A stretch of DNA of 64,000 bases from assembly GCF_048544455.1 (NCBI RefSeq), contig NC_133535.1, positions 85,498,120 through 85,562,119 on the forward strand, read 5' to 3'. Shown here in pieces: positions 45,728 through 57,285 of this stretch. The position numbers were made by a program, and so were the translations under genes. The stretch's first letter is position 1, and each line of letters begins with the position of its first letter. Source of the stretch: Silene latifolia (taxonomy: Eukaryota; Streptophyta; Magnoliopsida; Caryophyllales; Caryophyllaceae). Under the pieces are notes generated by a model. It was not told the DNA's origin. It searched no databases and was given only the letters and a program-made list of their open reading frames with translations.

Positions 45728-48700
45728 TTAGTTGCCACCAATTAAACCAATTTCTAACCGTAAAATTACAAAACGTTCTCTAGCCAATGCTTTGGTAAAA
45801 ATGTCAGCCCATTGTTTTTCTATACTACAAAATTCCAGTCTTATATTGCCCTTATCTACATGATCACGTAGAAAATGGTGTCTAATGTCTATATGCTTAG
45901 TTCGTGAGTGTTGCGCAGGGTTCTTAGATATAATTATAACACTCGTGTTATCATATAAAATAGGTATACACCCAACATTAACACCGTAATCACATAACTG
46001 TTGCTTAAGCCATAAAAGTTGAGAACATACCAGCCCAGCGGCAATGTATTCGGCTTCAGCAGTAGATAACGCAACGGAATTTTGCTTCTTTGACCCCCAT
46101 GATAATACACGGTCCAACAAATGTGGCTATGCCGGAAGTACTTTTTCTGTCAAGTGAACAGCCTGCATAATCTGCATCTGAATACCCTATGAGATCGAAA
46201 TTACACTCAAGAGGATACCAGAGATATAATTTATATGTACCGATTAAATATTTCAAGATTCTCTTAACTGCAATCATATGCGATTCTTTAGGGCACAATT
46301 GGAATCGAGCACATACGCATACACTAAACATAATATCCGGACGACTTGCAGTTAAATAAAAAAGTGAGCCAATCATACCTCGATAAGTCGTCTCATCCAC
46401 AGACTTACCGTTTTCATCCAAAGTCAACTTCATCTCAGTACCCATAGGAGTTAGCTTAGAATTAGAATTTTCCATACCGAATTTCTTGATTAGCTCCTTT
46501 ATGTATTTTTGTTGGTGTATCATAATTCCTTCAGAAGTTTGTTGAATCTGGAGTCCAAGGAAGAACTTGAGTTCTCCCATCATGCTCATCTCAAATTCTG
46601 AGGTCATTAAATCTGAAAAGTACTTACATAAACGATTATTAGTTGAACCAAAAATAATATCGTCAACGTATATTTGTACAACTAATAAATCGGAATCCTC
46701 AGTTTTCAGAAATAGGGTTTTGTCGACAGATCCTCTTTTAAAACCACTTTCAATAAGATATTTTGATAATCTGTCGTACCATGACCTCGGAGCTTGTTTC
46801 AAAACCATACAAATCTTTATCTAGTTTAAAAACGTGGTTTTGAAACTTGCTATCGAGAAATCCTGGAGGTTCTTCGACGAAGACCTCCTCATTCAAATAA
46901 CCGTTAAGAAATGCTGTCTTAACATCCATTTGATAAAGTTTAATTCCTTTATGAGCAACAAATGATATTAATAGTCTAATAGCTTCAAGTCTGGCTACAG
47001 GAGCGAAGGTCTCATCATAGTCAATTCCTTTTTGTTGATTATATCCTTGTACAACCAATCTAGCTTTATTTCGTACAATAACTCCTGTATCGTCCAACTT
47101 GTTTCTAAAAACCCATCTTGTACCAATAACCGTTCGGTCTTTAGGTCTTGGAACCAAATGCCAAACTTTGTTCCGTTCGAACTGTTGAAGCTCTTCTTGT
47201 ATGGCAACGATCCAATCTGGTTCGGCAAGTGCTTCTTTGATATTTGTTGGCTCAATGGTTGAGAGAAAGGAGTAGAACGAACAAAAGTTGTTAAGTCTTC
47301 TACGAGTTCGAACACCTTCATTCAAATTTCCTAGGATGGTTTCCATTGGATGAGAATCCTTATATTTCCATTTCATAGAAACAGGAGGCACATCTTCATC
47401 TGAACTAGTCTCGCCTTCTTCGAATGATTGGGGTTCAAGCCTTGTTCCCCCTAAATCCAATCCGGGTGTTATAACAGAATCAGTTATAACATTGGACCTA
47501 GTTCGTTGATTTGGAGTTGAAGTTATAACTTCATCAGTTATAACTTTATCCTCCAATTGCTTAGATTGAGAAGAGGTTTTAGTATCATCAACTAAACTCT
47601 CAGATCTCTTTCCTTTATCATTCGAAGGGCTTCTTTGTTCATCATTAGTGCCCTCAATTTCTTTATCTACTTCATCCAGTTCTGGAAGTTCATCCCTGGA
47701 TAGTCGGAAATCAGGTTCGTTCAAATTTTCTTCCTCATCCTGTTCAGCTTTGTTAAACATATTATTCTCATAAAAACCAACATGAACACTTTCTTCGATG
47801 CATAAGGTTCTTTTATTGAAAACCTTATATGCTTTACTATGGTTAGAATAACCGACAAACACCGCTTCGTCACTTCTGGGATCGAATTTGCTTAACCTAT
47901 TTTTGCCATTATTATGGACAAAACATTTACTCCCGAAGCAACATAGATGTGATATGTTAGGTTTACGTCCCCTAAGAAGCTCATAAGAAGTCTTCTTGAG
48001 AATGGGTCTAATCAAAGCTCGATTATGAACATAGCATGCAGTACTAATAGCCTCGGCCCAGAAATTTCGAGGTAGGCCGCTACACAACAACATCGTGCGT
48101 GCCATATCCTCCAATGTTCTATTCATACGTTAAACAACACCGTTTTGTTGTGGGGTTCATGGTGCTGAGAAGTTATGCCCAACACCATTCTCTCTACAGT
48201 ATTCTATAAAAGCATGGTTATCAAATTCAGTGCCATGATCCGTACGAATGGAAACTAATTTTGATTTATACTTATTTTGGGCAAGCTTCATTAGAACTGC
48301 AAACTCTTCGAAAGTTTCATCCTTTGAATTGAGAAATATAGGCCAAACATATCTAGAGTAATCATCAACTAGAACGGAGATATACCTGGATCCACCTCTA
48401 CTTCTTACCTTCATTGGGCCACAAAGATCCATATGCACGAGTTCTAGTGGTTCCTTGGTACTTACCATTCTCTTGGGTTTGAACGATGATCTCACATGTT
48501 TGCAACGAGCACACGAGTCGCATAATGTTTCTTGATCAAATTTGATTGAGGGAAGTCCATCAACCAAATCCCATTTCTTTAGTTTATTCAACGTTGTTGA
48601 ATTTATGTGAGCAAATCTTTTGTGCCAAAGGCACGGATCATCTGTCGTTACTTTCATGCACGTGAATGAATTATTAGGAATATTATTTAGATCTATCATA

Positions 48701-49050
48701 TAAACATTCCTTCTACGATGTCCTTCAAGCACAACACTACTTGTTCCTTCAATTATTATTCGACAAGAATCTGAATGAAAGACAACTTTATTTCCTTTGT
48801 CGCATAATTAAGAGACACTCAGTAAATTGAGTTTGAGACCACTAACAAGATAAACATAACTAATAGCATGAGAAGAGGATATTCTAACTTTACCAACACC
48901 GATGATCTTACCCTTCTTGTTACCACCAAATGTGTCCTTACCTCCATCGAAGGGTTCAAGTGAAATAAATAAATTTATATCTCCAGTCATGTGCCTTGAG
49001 CATCCACTATCAAGGTACCATAAGTTATTTTCTTTCACCACAACCTGCAA
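45728..49050 (-). pseudogene. Copy B pol, broken
   Basis: Protease LDSGCSRHMTG near 49000; integrase zinc region near 48640-48510; integrase core with HMDLCGP, RTDHGTEF and, across a break, MNRTLE; acidic linker; [14 protein letters not shown] and YVDDIIFGS; RNase H YSDADYAGC and STAEAEYIAA. Breaks: CAA to TAA near 48808, CGA to TGA near 48155, another stop near 48130, a frameshift near 46800 and a 2-base deletion near 46100. From 48126 to 46750 it is open for 458 codons, the longest pol stretch of the three copies. Confidence 0.9.
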
Positions 49051-49076
49051 AATAATTAGATACAGTTTTTAGGTAC

Positions 49077-51398
49077 CTAAGCTAAGTTGGGTCCTTTGAC
49101 GTTAGTCACTCTAAAAACTAGATCTTTTCTAACCCAAACCTTTTTTATGACTTTACGTTTTGGAGGCGAATGAGTTTGTTTAGGAACCGTCTTAGGTTGA
49201 GTTGTGGGTTCCTTATGTCGTGGTCTTTCATGTTTTTTCGGAGGAGCTTTGGTTTTGAAGGGCTCTTTAGGTTTAGGTGCTTGTTTTGATTTGGTAGCCT
49301 TCTTGAAATCAAAGCTCATATCGTAGAACCCACGATGATCGTTGTTGCGTTCTTCATTGGTACAAAGTTGATTCCTTTTCTTAAATCTTGAGCATATTTG
49401 ACACAATTTTCTTGGATATGTCCAGTATGACCACAGTAATTGCAAATCAAATATTCTGGTAAATTTGTATATTTTTCCTTCTGAAATCTCATTCAGAAGG
49501 GGCTGATTTGCATTTAGAGTGATCTCTACGACCATAGCACTCATGCCCTAATCCCATTTTCATGTTGTTATCTGACTGCTCAGTTAGGAAATTTAGAACA
49601 CGCGTGCTACCTTCCCATTTTTCGTGAACCTGGCGTGCAAGAGTAATTCTTTTAAGGACTGTATTTCTTTGTTACATTTGGAATGGTCTGACTCTAAGAC
49701 TTTGGGAGGACGAGTCTCTTCATAATTGTCACGAAAGTTCTGGAATCTATCATTAAGAACTCGTACCGTCTCGGTATGCGTTCTTTTAGTATTTGAAAGA
49801 ACGATTTTAGATTCCTTTAATTGCTGAGTTAGAGATTCAATCTCCTTGTTTTGATCTGAGATCACGGCTTCTCTAGCCGTAGCCTTGGACTCAAGAAGCT
49901 CTTTGACTTTCCTCAATTCTAATGTTATAGCTTCACTAGCTATAACGTTGGCTTGAAGATGCTTAATGTTGAGTTTCAGGTCTGAGGTTATAGCTTCATT
50001 AGCTATAACTTTAGACTCAAGAGCCTTCTTCTCAGCATTTGTCGTATCTGAAGTTGTAGCCATATTAGCTGTAACTTTAGATTTGAGCTTTTTGGCCTTT
50101 GCTTTAAGGAGATGATTCTCTTCAGCAATATCGAGAATTTGTTCTTTCAAGTCTTTCAGTTCCATCTCTTGTTCGTGACACTTATCAAGAGATTGCTCAA
50201 AATATTCAATTAAAGCATTCTTAGGCAATTTCTTAACACTTTTCTTAAGTTCAAGATAACTTACCTCTTCTTCTTCTTCTGAATCGGAATCTCCTAGGAA
50301 GCAGCAGTAGGAGTCCACGCTATCTTTATCATTGTCTAAGAAGAGGTCAAGACTGACGTTGCTTAGACATAGGCTAGCAACTTCTTCTTCTTCTGATGCT
50401 TCGTCGTCCTCAGGGTCGAGATCTCCCCAACATGATGCCATCATCACTTGCTTGAATTCCTTCTTGGTCTTCTCACGTTTTGCTTTGTCATTAATTTTCT
50501 CCCATGTGGGACAATCCTTAATCATATGACTGGATTCTCCACACTTGAAGCATCCTCTATTAGCAAACGTATTCTTTGACTCAGAAGTTTTCTTATTGGA
50601 GAACTTGTTGTTATTGTTGTTGAACGATTTTGCTTGCTTATTTCTGAAGATGCGTTTGTTAAATCGTTTATCAAACAAGACCGTTTTGTCCTCTATTTCA
50701 ACATCTTCTTCTTCCTTAGCAGAAGCTTGTAGAGTCATGCTCTTAGTGTTACTGGCCTCGGCCTTATCGTCTTCCAAGACGAGTTCATGAGCCATGAGAG
50801 CACCAATAAGTTCTGCATAAGGAAGAGAAGTGAGATCTCTGATTTCTTCCATATCCGCGACCTTGGGACGCCATTTCTTGGTTAGACTCCTAAGTACTTT
50901 TCTAGCAATATCCTCAGAGTCAAAAGTTTTACCAAGATTTTTTAGCTCATTGACTATAGTAGAAAATCGTGCTGACATGCTATCAAGTGATTCATTCTTT
51001 TCCATTCTAAAAATTTCATATTTTTGAATCAGCAGGTCAATGCGATATTTCCTTACAGCCGACGTTCCTTCATAGGCCAACTCAAGACCATCCCATATTT
51101 CCTTGGTCGAAGTGAAAGAAGAAAAACGATCGAATTCAGTCGATGTCATGCCGTTTTGAAACTGGCTTATCGCTTTCGAGTTTTTCTCAACCTTCTTGTA
51201 ATCAGCCTCAATATAGTCTTCTTCTTTTTTCTCACAGGTAGTGCCTTCCGAAGATGCAACCAAAATTTTGTTTGGTCCATTCTTGATGATCGTCCAGCAC
51301 TCCCAATCATGTCCTTTTATATAGTGTGTCATCATGTTTTTCCAAAGTCCATAATTCTTCCCATCAAAGACGGGACACTTAAGATACTTGGAATCCAT
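49077..51398 (-). pseudogene. Copy B gag, nearly complete
   Basis: Start MDSKYLKCPVFDG at 51398; the sequence above it to the primer site is leader. It is open to 49593, giving about 600 residues with both the capsid-like region and the first CCHC knuckle (CFKCGESSHMIKDC). A frameshift near 49630 follows. A deletion of about 63 bases near 49360 removes a segment kept in A and C. The Lys/Pro-rich tail ends at the family stop before pol. The Glu run is short (five). Confidence 0.88.
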
Positions 51399-51493
51399 TT
51401 CACACGTGTAAGGCAGCGGATAAAAAATAAAATAAAAAGATAAAAAGATAGACGGATCTAGCCTCTTTGCGGTTAGGAAATCAAGAGCACGAG

Positions 51494-51505
51494 GCTCTGA
51501 TACCA
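51494..51505 (-). other. Copy B primer binding site, initiator tRNA-Met
   Basis: TGGTATCAGAGC on the element strand, two bases from the LTR end. Confidence 0.92.
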
Positions 51506-51507
51506 AT

Positions 51508-53186
51508 TGAAGAGTCTATCACACCCGAAATACTCGATAGGGGGGTGGGAGTGAATTGAGTATTTAAAAACTTATACCTACATTTTATTTTTTATCAATG
51601 ATTAATTACTTAAAGTTTATTGATTAAACTTTAACTAATTAACTAAGTGATTATGAACGGAATGAAATGAACGAAAAGAAAAACTGCAAGGACACACGAT
51701 ATTTGAAGTGGTGAAGCTTCACACGTCGAAGCCTACGTCCTCTATTCTCGATTAATAATTTTAGTACCTCTCTCCGGATTACAAAATTATCAACCCACTC
51801 GTATAGCTAACTCTAACTATAACTCAATTTTAATATCACTAGATATTCGGTTTTGACTATCTTAAGTTACTAAGAAAGCACTTGATTGTTCTTCTAAGTG
51901 TTCACACAATTGAACGAGTAAGAAACAATATGAAGTACTACTATCTTATGACGTAACCTTAAGAAAAATAAGCAAATTAAAGAGCACGACTTTTCGCAAG
52001 ATTTTCCAAACGCAAAACAATAAGAATAGCCAATTAAAAATTAAACTCAATTTTGTTTGCAAGGGATTTTTAGTATCTCAAAAAGCTTAACTAGAATAAA
52101 GAATGATCATATGTATTTATAGTAGAGGAGAGAACGAGGGTTTGCACGAAACCCTAGGATGCCGTGAGATAGACGGTTTATCTCGCAAGAGATAAATCTC
52201 TATCTCTTTCCTAATTCAATCCAAGATATATTAGTTTAGGTAAATAAGATAAAAGTGAAACTTATTTTTCTATAACTATATCTTGAAGATTTTCAGATAA
52301 GTAAACAAATTAAATCATGTATATATTTAAGATAAGAAAATATCTTATAAAAAATATAAGCTAGATTTAATTAGATAGGTTACTTTTACTAGAGGACTTG
52401 TAAAACCTAAAGGTTCAAAGCCAGCGGCCGAAACCCTAGGCCCGTGTCCATCTAGACGAAAATCCCTCTTCTTGGATTAGGGTTAGGTTAAAATAAACTA
52501 GCAAACCCTAGGTAGCATGACGACCCATAAGTCGTTTTACTAACCAATAGAGATATGCAAGTTATCCATTATAACAACCCATATATCTACTCCACTATAG
52601 ATACATATGATTTCGAAATATGTTTAAAGAATTTTATCCTTTGAAAAATGATTTTAAAACTATTAAAATCGTGCTATTAAAATGCTACCCAAAGTTATAG
52701 TAGAAACAGCTATAACTTTAAGTTTGGTAAGTAAAGTTATAGGTGAAATAGCTATAACTTTACCTTCCCAATATTCTTTTCTTAAGATACCGTCATTAGA
52801 TGAAGACCAATACTAGCTAATCTTCCTGGAGATCTTCAGTGATAGGATCTTCTCTTTATCTTGACCAAAAGCTCTTCATCTTGAGCTTGTTAAATACTTG
52901 ATCTAGCCTTTTGGTTGAGTGATCATCATACTTGAAACTTGTTACAGTTACTATGACGCTTTAAGAATCTTCAATGTTATAGCTCAAGCTGCTATAACAT
53001 TACTTGAATGATGCCTCACAAATCTTCAATGTTATAGCTAAGAATACTATAACATTACTTGCTAAACTTGTAAACCTAAATCAATCTAACAAAGACTAAA
53101 CAAATGATTACGAGCAAGAGTATATATAAAACGAAGCACACACTTGTCATTATCAAAACTTAATCATATATCTATATGGTCCAACA
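51508..53186 (-). repeat. Copia 5' LTR of the dimer (copy B)
   Basis: 1679 bases, TGTTGGACC to GACTCTTCA. The TATA box is at 52114-52121. Four 23-base dyads are at 52694-52716, 52736-52758, 52976-52998 and 53031-53053, all upstream of the TATA box in U3. Confidence 0.92.
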
Positions 53187-53445
53187 AATTGGTATCAGGG
53201 CATTTAATGGAGTCTTATTCTTGTCTGAGGCATGGATGATCAAAGAACTACAACAAGAGAAACCTGTTCTTGTCTTATTGTCAAAAGAAATTGAAGAAAA
53301 GGAGGAACTTCAGGTACCTACAGAGGTTAAGCCTTTGATTGAACAATATCAGGATGTGTTTCCTGCTGAATTAGCAAGTGGATTGCCACCACTGAGAGGC
53401 ATTGAGCACCAGATTGACCTTATGCCAGGATCTATTGATAGGCTT
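53187..53445 (+). pseudogene. Chromovirus-type Ty3/gypsy pol scrap
   Basis: The translation contains VKPLIEQYQDVFP and GLPPLRGIEHQIDL, the protease-to-RT junction typical of plant chromoviruses. Only about 85 residues remain. The left end is cut by the copia LTR and the right end by an LTR start at 53446. It is probably the pre-existing DNA into which both inserted. Confidence 0.75.
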
Positions 53446-54660
53446 TGTCACACACCTAATCAAAGATAAATACCCTAGACACAAATGAATGTAGTAATAG
53501 GGCCGATGTCGAACACAAGAAGACGGGAGTTGCTAAACAAGTTGTTTTGGAGTGAATTCTATCAAGGTCTGTTAACATATGTTTGATTGATTGGATAATG
53601 GAAGAAAACAATAATGATAAAGAAATAGTCTAGGGAGGTCGGGGGACACATGCAAATTATGTAAATGCTGAAGTTAAACATAGGGGTTAATAAATCGTTA
53701 ATTGTTTAGGCTTAAAGACAACCACCTCTCGGCCTTATTGTCAACCATAGATCGGGTCATAGCGAACTCTCGTTATGACTACGTCGTTTTACTAACATAT
53801 GTTTAGTCTAATTCAATTTCGTGCCTCTCGACTTATAAAAGTGAATTAACAAATTTAATCTAAGATAGTGATCATTTATCAAAGACTAACAATACAATGC
53901 AAACATATGAAAGAAACAATGAAATGATATTACAACATCCTAGTTCAAAAATTGCAAGAACTACTCATGCATGGTTTCCCTTATTCCCTAGACTAGTGAA
54001 TTACTCATGCATAATGTAGACTAAACTAATGATAAATGATAAAGTAAATATAACAACTAATTGATAATGGAAATGACAAGGGAGATAATAGAACAACACA
54101 AGAAATAAAATTACCATAATAATTTGAATTGAAACTTGGAATTGAAGAACAAATGCTTGAATGGAAATTGTAATACAATATTGAAATGCTAAAGGAAATG
54201 TAAATAACATAAAGGAAATGGTTAACGGAAATCTAATCTAACCTAAACTTAGAACTGAATTAAGAGTATGAAAGAGGTGTCGGAAATGTGTAAGAAGTGT
54301 GTGGTCTAAACGTCGAATACCACACCCTTAATATAGGAAATGAAGTATAAAACGTAAAAGTTATAGAAACGGTCAACCCCGATCGGGGACAGGCCATCCC
54401 GATCGGGGATGCTTAATTCTAGGTTAATTCACTTTAATCGTTGATTAATTGCGTGAGGAATCCAAAGTATGCGTCTTATTCCTCTTTAATCCTCCGGTTA
54501 AAAGTGATATTAGCATCCAAAGAGCATCCTAAGCTTTGTCTAAATTGACTTGGTCTTTGGACTTTCTTTTGGGCTTGACTTTCATTTCTTCACTTATTCA
54601 TCAACCCAAGCTCTATGCTTCTCACTGGGGCTTGGAAATTATCAAAGCACCCTTCCACGG
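53446..54660 (-). repeat. Orphan Athila-like LTR fragment
   Basis: The left end TGTCACACACC looks like an LTR terminus. The nearby gtcgaacacaagaagacggg resembles the G1/G2 LTR position gtcggatcccaagggacggg. A minus-strand TATA-like CTATATTA is at 54329-54336. Upstream of it CCCCGATCGGGG occurs twice, 20 bases apart (cores 54380 and 54400). The right end is lost where copia C begins. No internal region remains, so it is a solo or orphan 3' LTR of a further family. Confidence 0.5.
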
Positions 54661-55100
54661 TCATAAGATAATAGTACTTCATATTGTTTCTTACTCGTTC
54701 AATTGTGTGAACACTTAGAAGAACAATCAAGTGCTTTCTTAGTAACTTAAGATAGTCAAAACCGAATATCTAGTGCTATTCAAATTGAGTTATAGTTAGA
54801 GTTAACTATACGAGTGGGTTGATAATTTTGTAATCCGGAGAGAGGTACTAAAATTATTAATCGAGAATAGTGAACGTAGGCTTCGACGTGTGAAGCTGAA
54901 CCACTTCAAATATCGTGTGTCCTTGCAGTTTTTCTTTTCGTTCATTTCATTACGTTCATAATTACTTAGTTAATTAGTTAAAGTTTAATCAATAAACTTT
55001 AAGTAATTAATCATTGATATAAAATAAAAAGTAGGCATAAGTTTTTAAATACTCAATACCCCCCCCCCCCTCGAGTATTTCGGGTGTGATAGACTCTTCA
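54661..55100 (+). repeat. Copy C 5' LTR, truncated
   Basis: Homology to 51508-51947 (inverted) starts abruptly at 54661. It ends GACTCTTCA. A C-run is near 55060. The part lost includes the TATA box and all dyads. Confidence 0.88.
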
Positions 55101-55102
55101 AT

Positions 55103-55114
55103 TGGTATCAGATC
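55103..55114 (+). other. Copy C primer binding site, mutated
   Basis: TGGTATCAGATC, one change from the initiator tRNA-Met complement in copies A and B. Confidence 0.88.
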
Positions 55115-55209
55115 CTCGTGCTCTTGATTGCCTAACCGCAAAGAGGCTAGATCCGCCTATCTTTTTATCTTTTTATTTTATTTTTATTCCGCTACTTTAC
55201 ACGTGTGAA

Positions 55210-57277
55210 ATAGATTCCAAGTATCTTAAGTGTCCCGTCTTTGATGGGAAGAATTATGGACTTTGGAAAAACATGATGACACACTATATAAAAGAACATG
55301 ATTGGGAGTGCTGGACGATCATCAAGAATGGACCAAAGAAAACTTTGGTTGCATCTTTGGAAGGCACTACCTATGAGAAAATGGAAGAAGACTATATTGA
55401 GGCTGATTACAAGAAGGCTGAGAAAAACTCGAAAGCGATAAGCCTGTTACAAAACGGCATGACATCAACTGAATTTGATCGTTTTTCTTCTTGCACTTCG
55501 GCCAAAGAAATATGGGATGGTCTTGAGTTGGCCTATGAAGGAACGTCGGCTGTAAGGAAATATCGCATTGACCTGCTGATTCAAAAATATGAACTTTTTA
55601 GAATGGAAAAGAATGAATCACTTGATAGCATGTCAGCACGATTTTCTACTATAGTCAATGAGCTCAAAAATCTTGGTAAAACTTTTCACTCTGAGGATAT
55701 TGCTAGAAAAGTACTTAGGAGTCTAACCAAGAAATGGCGTCCCAAGGTCGCGGATATGGAAGAAGTCAGAGATCTCACTTCTCTTCCTTATGCAGAACTT
55801 ATTGGTGCTCTCATGGCTCATGAACTCGTCTTGGAAGATGATAAGGCCGAGGCCAGTAACATTAAGAGCATGACTCTACAAGCTTCTACTAAGGAAGAAG
55901 AAGATGTTGAAATAGAGGACAAAACGGTCTTGTTTGCTAAACGATTTAACAAATGCATCTTCAGAAATAAGCAAGCAAAATCGTTCAACAACAATAACAA
56001 CAAGTTCTCCAATATGAACACTTCTGAGTCAAAGAATATGTTTGCTAATAGAGGATGCTTTAAATGAATATTTTGAGCAATCTCTTGATAAGTGTCACGA
56101 ACAAGAGATGGAACTGAAAGACTTGAAAGAACAAATTCTCGATATTGCTGAAGAGAATCATCTCCTTAAAGCATAGGCCAAAAAGCTCAAATCTAAAGTT
56201 ACAGCTAATATGGCTACAACTTCAGATACGACATATGCTGAGAAGAAGGCTCTTGAGTCTAAAGTTATAGCTAATGAAGCTATAACCTTAGACCTGAAAC
56301 TCAACATTAAGCATCTTCAAGCCAAAGTTATAGCTAGTAAAGCTATAACATTGGAATTGAGGAAAGGCAAAGAGCTTCTTGAGTCCAAGGCTACGGCTAG
56401 AGAAGCCGTGATCTCAGATCAAAAGAAGGAGATTGAATCTCTAACTCAGCAATTAAAGGAATCTAAAATCGTTCTTTCAAATACTAAAAGAACGCATATC
56501 GAGACGGTACGAGTTCTTAATGATAGATTCCAGAACTTTTGTGACAATTATGAAGAGACTCATCCTCCTAAAATCGTAGAGTCAGACCATTCCAAATGTA
56601 ACAAAGAAATACAATCCTTAAGAGAATTACTCTTGCACGCTAGAAAGGTTCACGAAAAATGGGAAGGTAGCACGCGTGTTCTAAATTTCCTAACTGAGCA
56701 ATCAGATAACAACATGAAATTGGGATTAGGGCACGAGTGTTATGGTCATAGAGATCACTCTAAATGCAAATCAACCCCTTCTGAACGAGATTTCAGAAGG
56801 AGAAAATATACAAATTTACCAGAATATTTGATTTGCAATTACTGTGGTCATACTGGACATATCCAAGAAAATTGTGTCAAATATGCTCAAGGTTTAAGAA
56901 AAGGAATCAACTTTGTTAAAGCATCTGACAGTGTTTTCGAGGAAAGTGATTATACCCCATCTGAACCAAGTACCAATGAAGAACGCAACAATGATCATCG
57001 TTGGTTCTACGATATGAGCTTTGATTTCAAGAAGGCTACCAAATCAAAACAAACACCTAAACCTAAAGAGCCCTTCAAAACCAAAGCTCCTCCAAAACAA
57101 CCTGAACGACCACGACATAAGGAACCCACAACTCAACCTAAGACGGTTCCTAAACAAACCCATTCACCTCCAAAACGTAAAGTCATAAAAAAGGTTTGGG
57201 TTAGAAAAGATCTAGTTTTTAGAGTGACTAACGTCAAAGGACCCAACTTAGCTTGGGTACCTAAAAACTGTATCTAA
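55210..57277 (+). pseudogene. Copy C gag, broken
   Basis: The normal start ATG is ATA here (55210). The N-terminal capsid-like region is open to 56067. About 340 bases, including most of the first CCHC knuckle and the Glu-rich region, are then deleted out of frame at about 56060. A TAG stop at 56175 follows. The next frame to 57277 carries the VIANEAIT-type helical units, the intact second knuckle CNYCGHTGHIQENC and the Lys/Pro-rich tail. The missing start, primer mutation and lost promoter show that C was not recently active. Confidence 0.88.
56198..56349 (+). promoter_or_regulatory. 23-base dyads inside copia gag (copy C)
   Basis: Three units, GTTATAGCT-N5-AGCTATAAC type, at 56198-56220, 56264-56286 and 56327-56349. 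They encode the VIAxEAIT-like units. Copies A (17476-17498, 17539-17561, 17605-17627) and B (49924-49946, 49987-50009, 50053-50075) have the same three. Confidence 0.65.
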
Positions 57278-57285
57278 TTATTTTC

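Larger units (their letters stand above)
42854..53186 (-). mobile_element. Copia copy B: SIRE/Maximus-type element
   Basis: Minus-strand copia with its 5' LTR at 51508-53186 and gag, pol and a third ORF. The central LTR, shared with copy A, is its 3' LTR. The right flank aattg (53187-53191) would be the target duplication of the dimer; its mate is outside the window. Several stops and frameshifts make it non-functional. Confidence 0.9.

Noticed and set aside
53176..53469. Host gene fragment of 97 codons
   Set aside because: The frame starts inside the copia LTR. Its only recognisable part is a chromovirus protease-RT junction.
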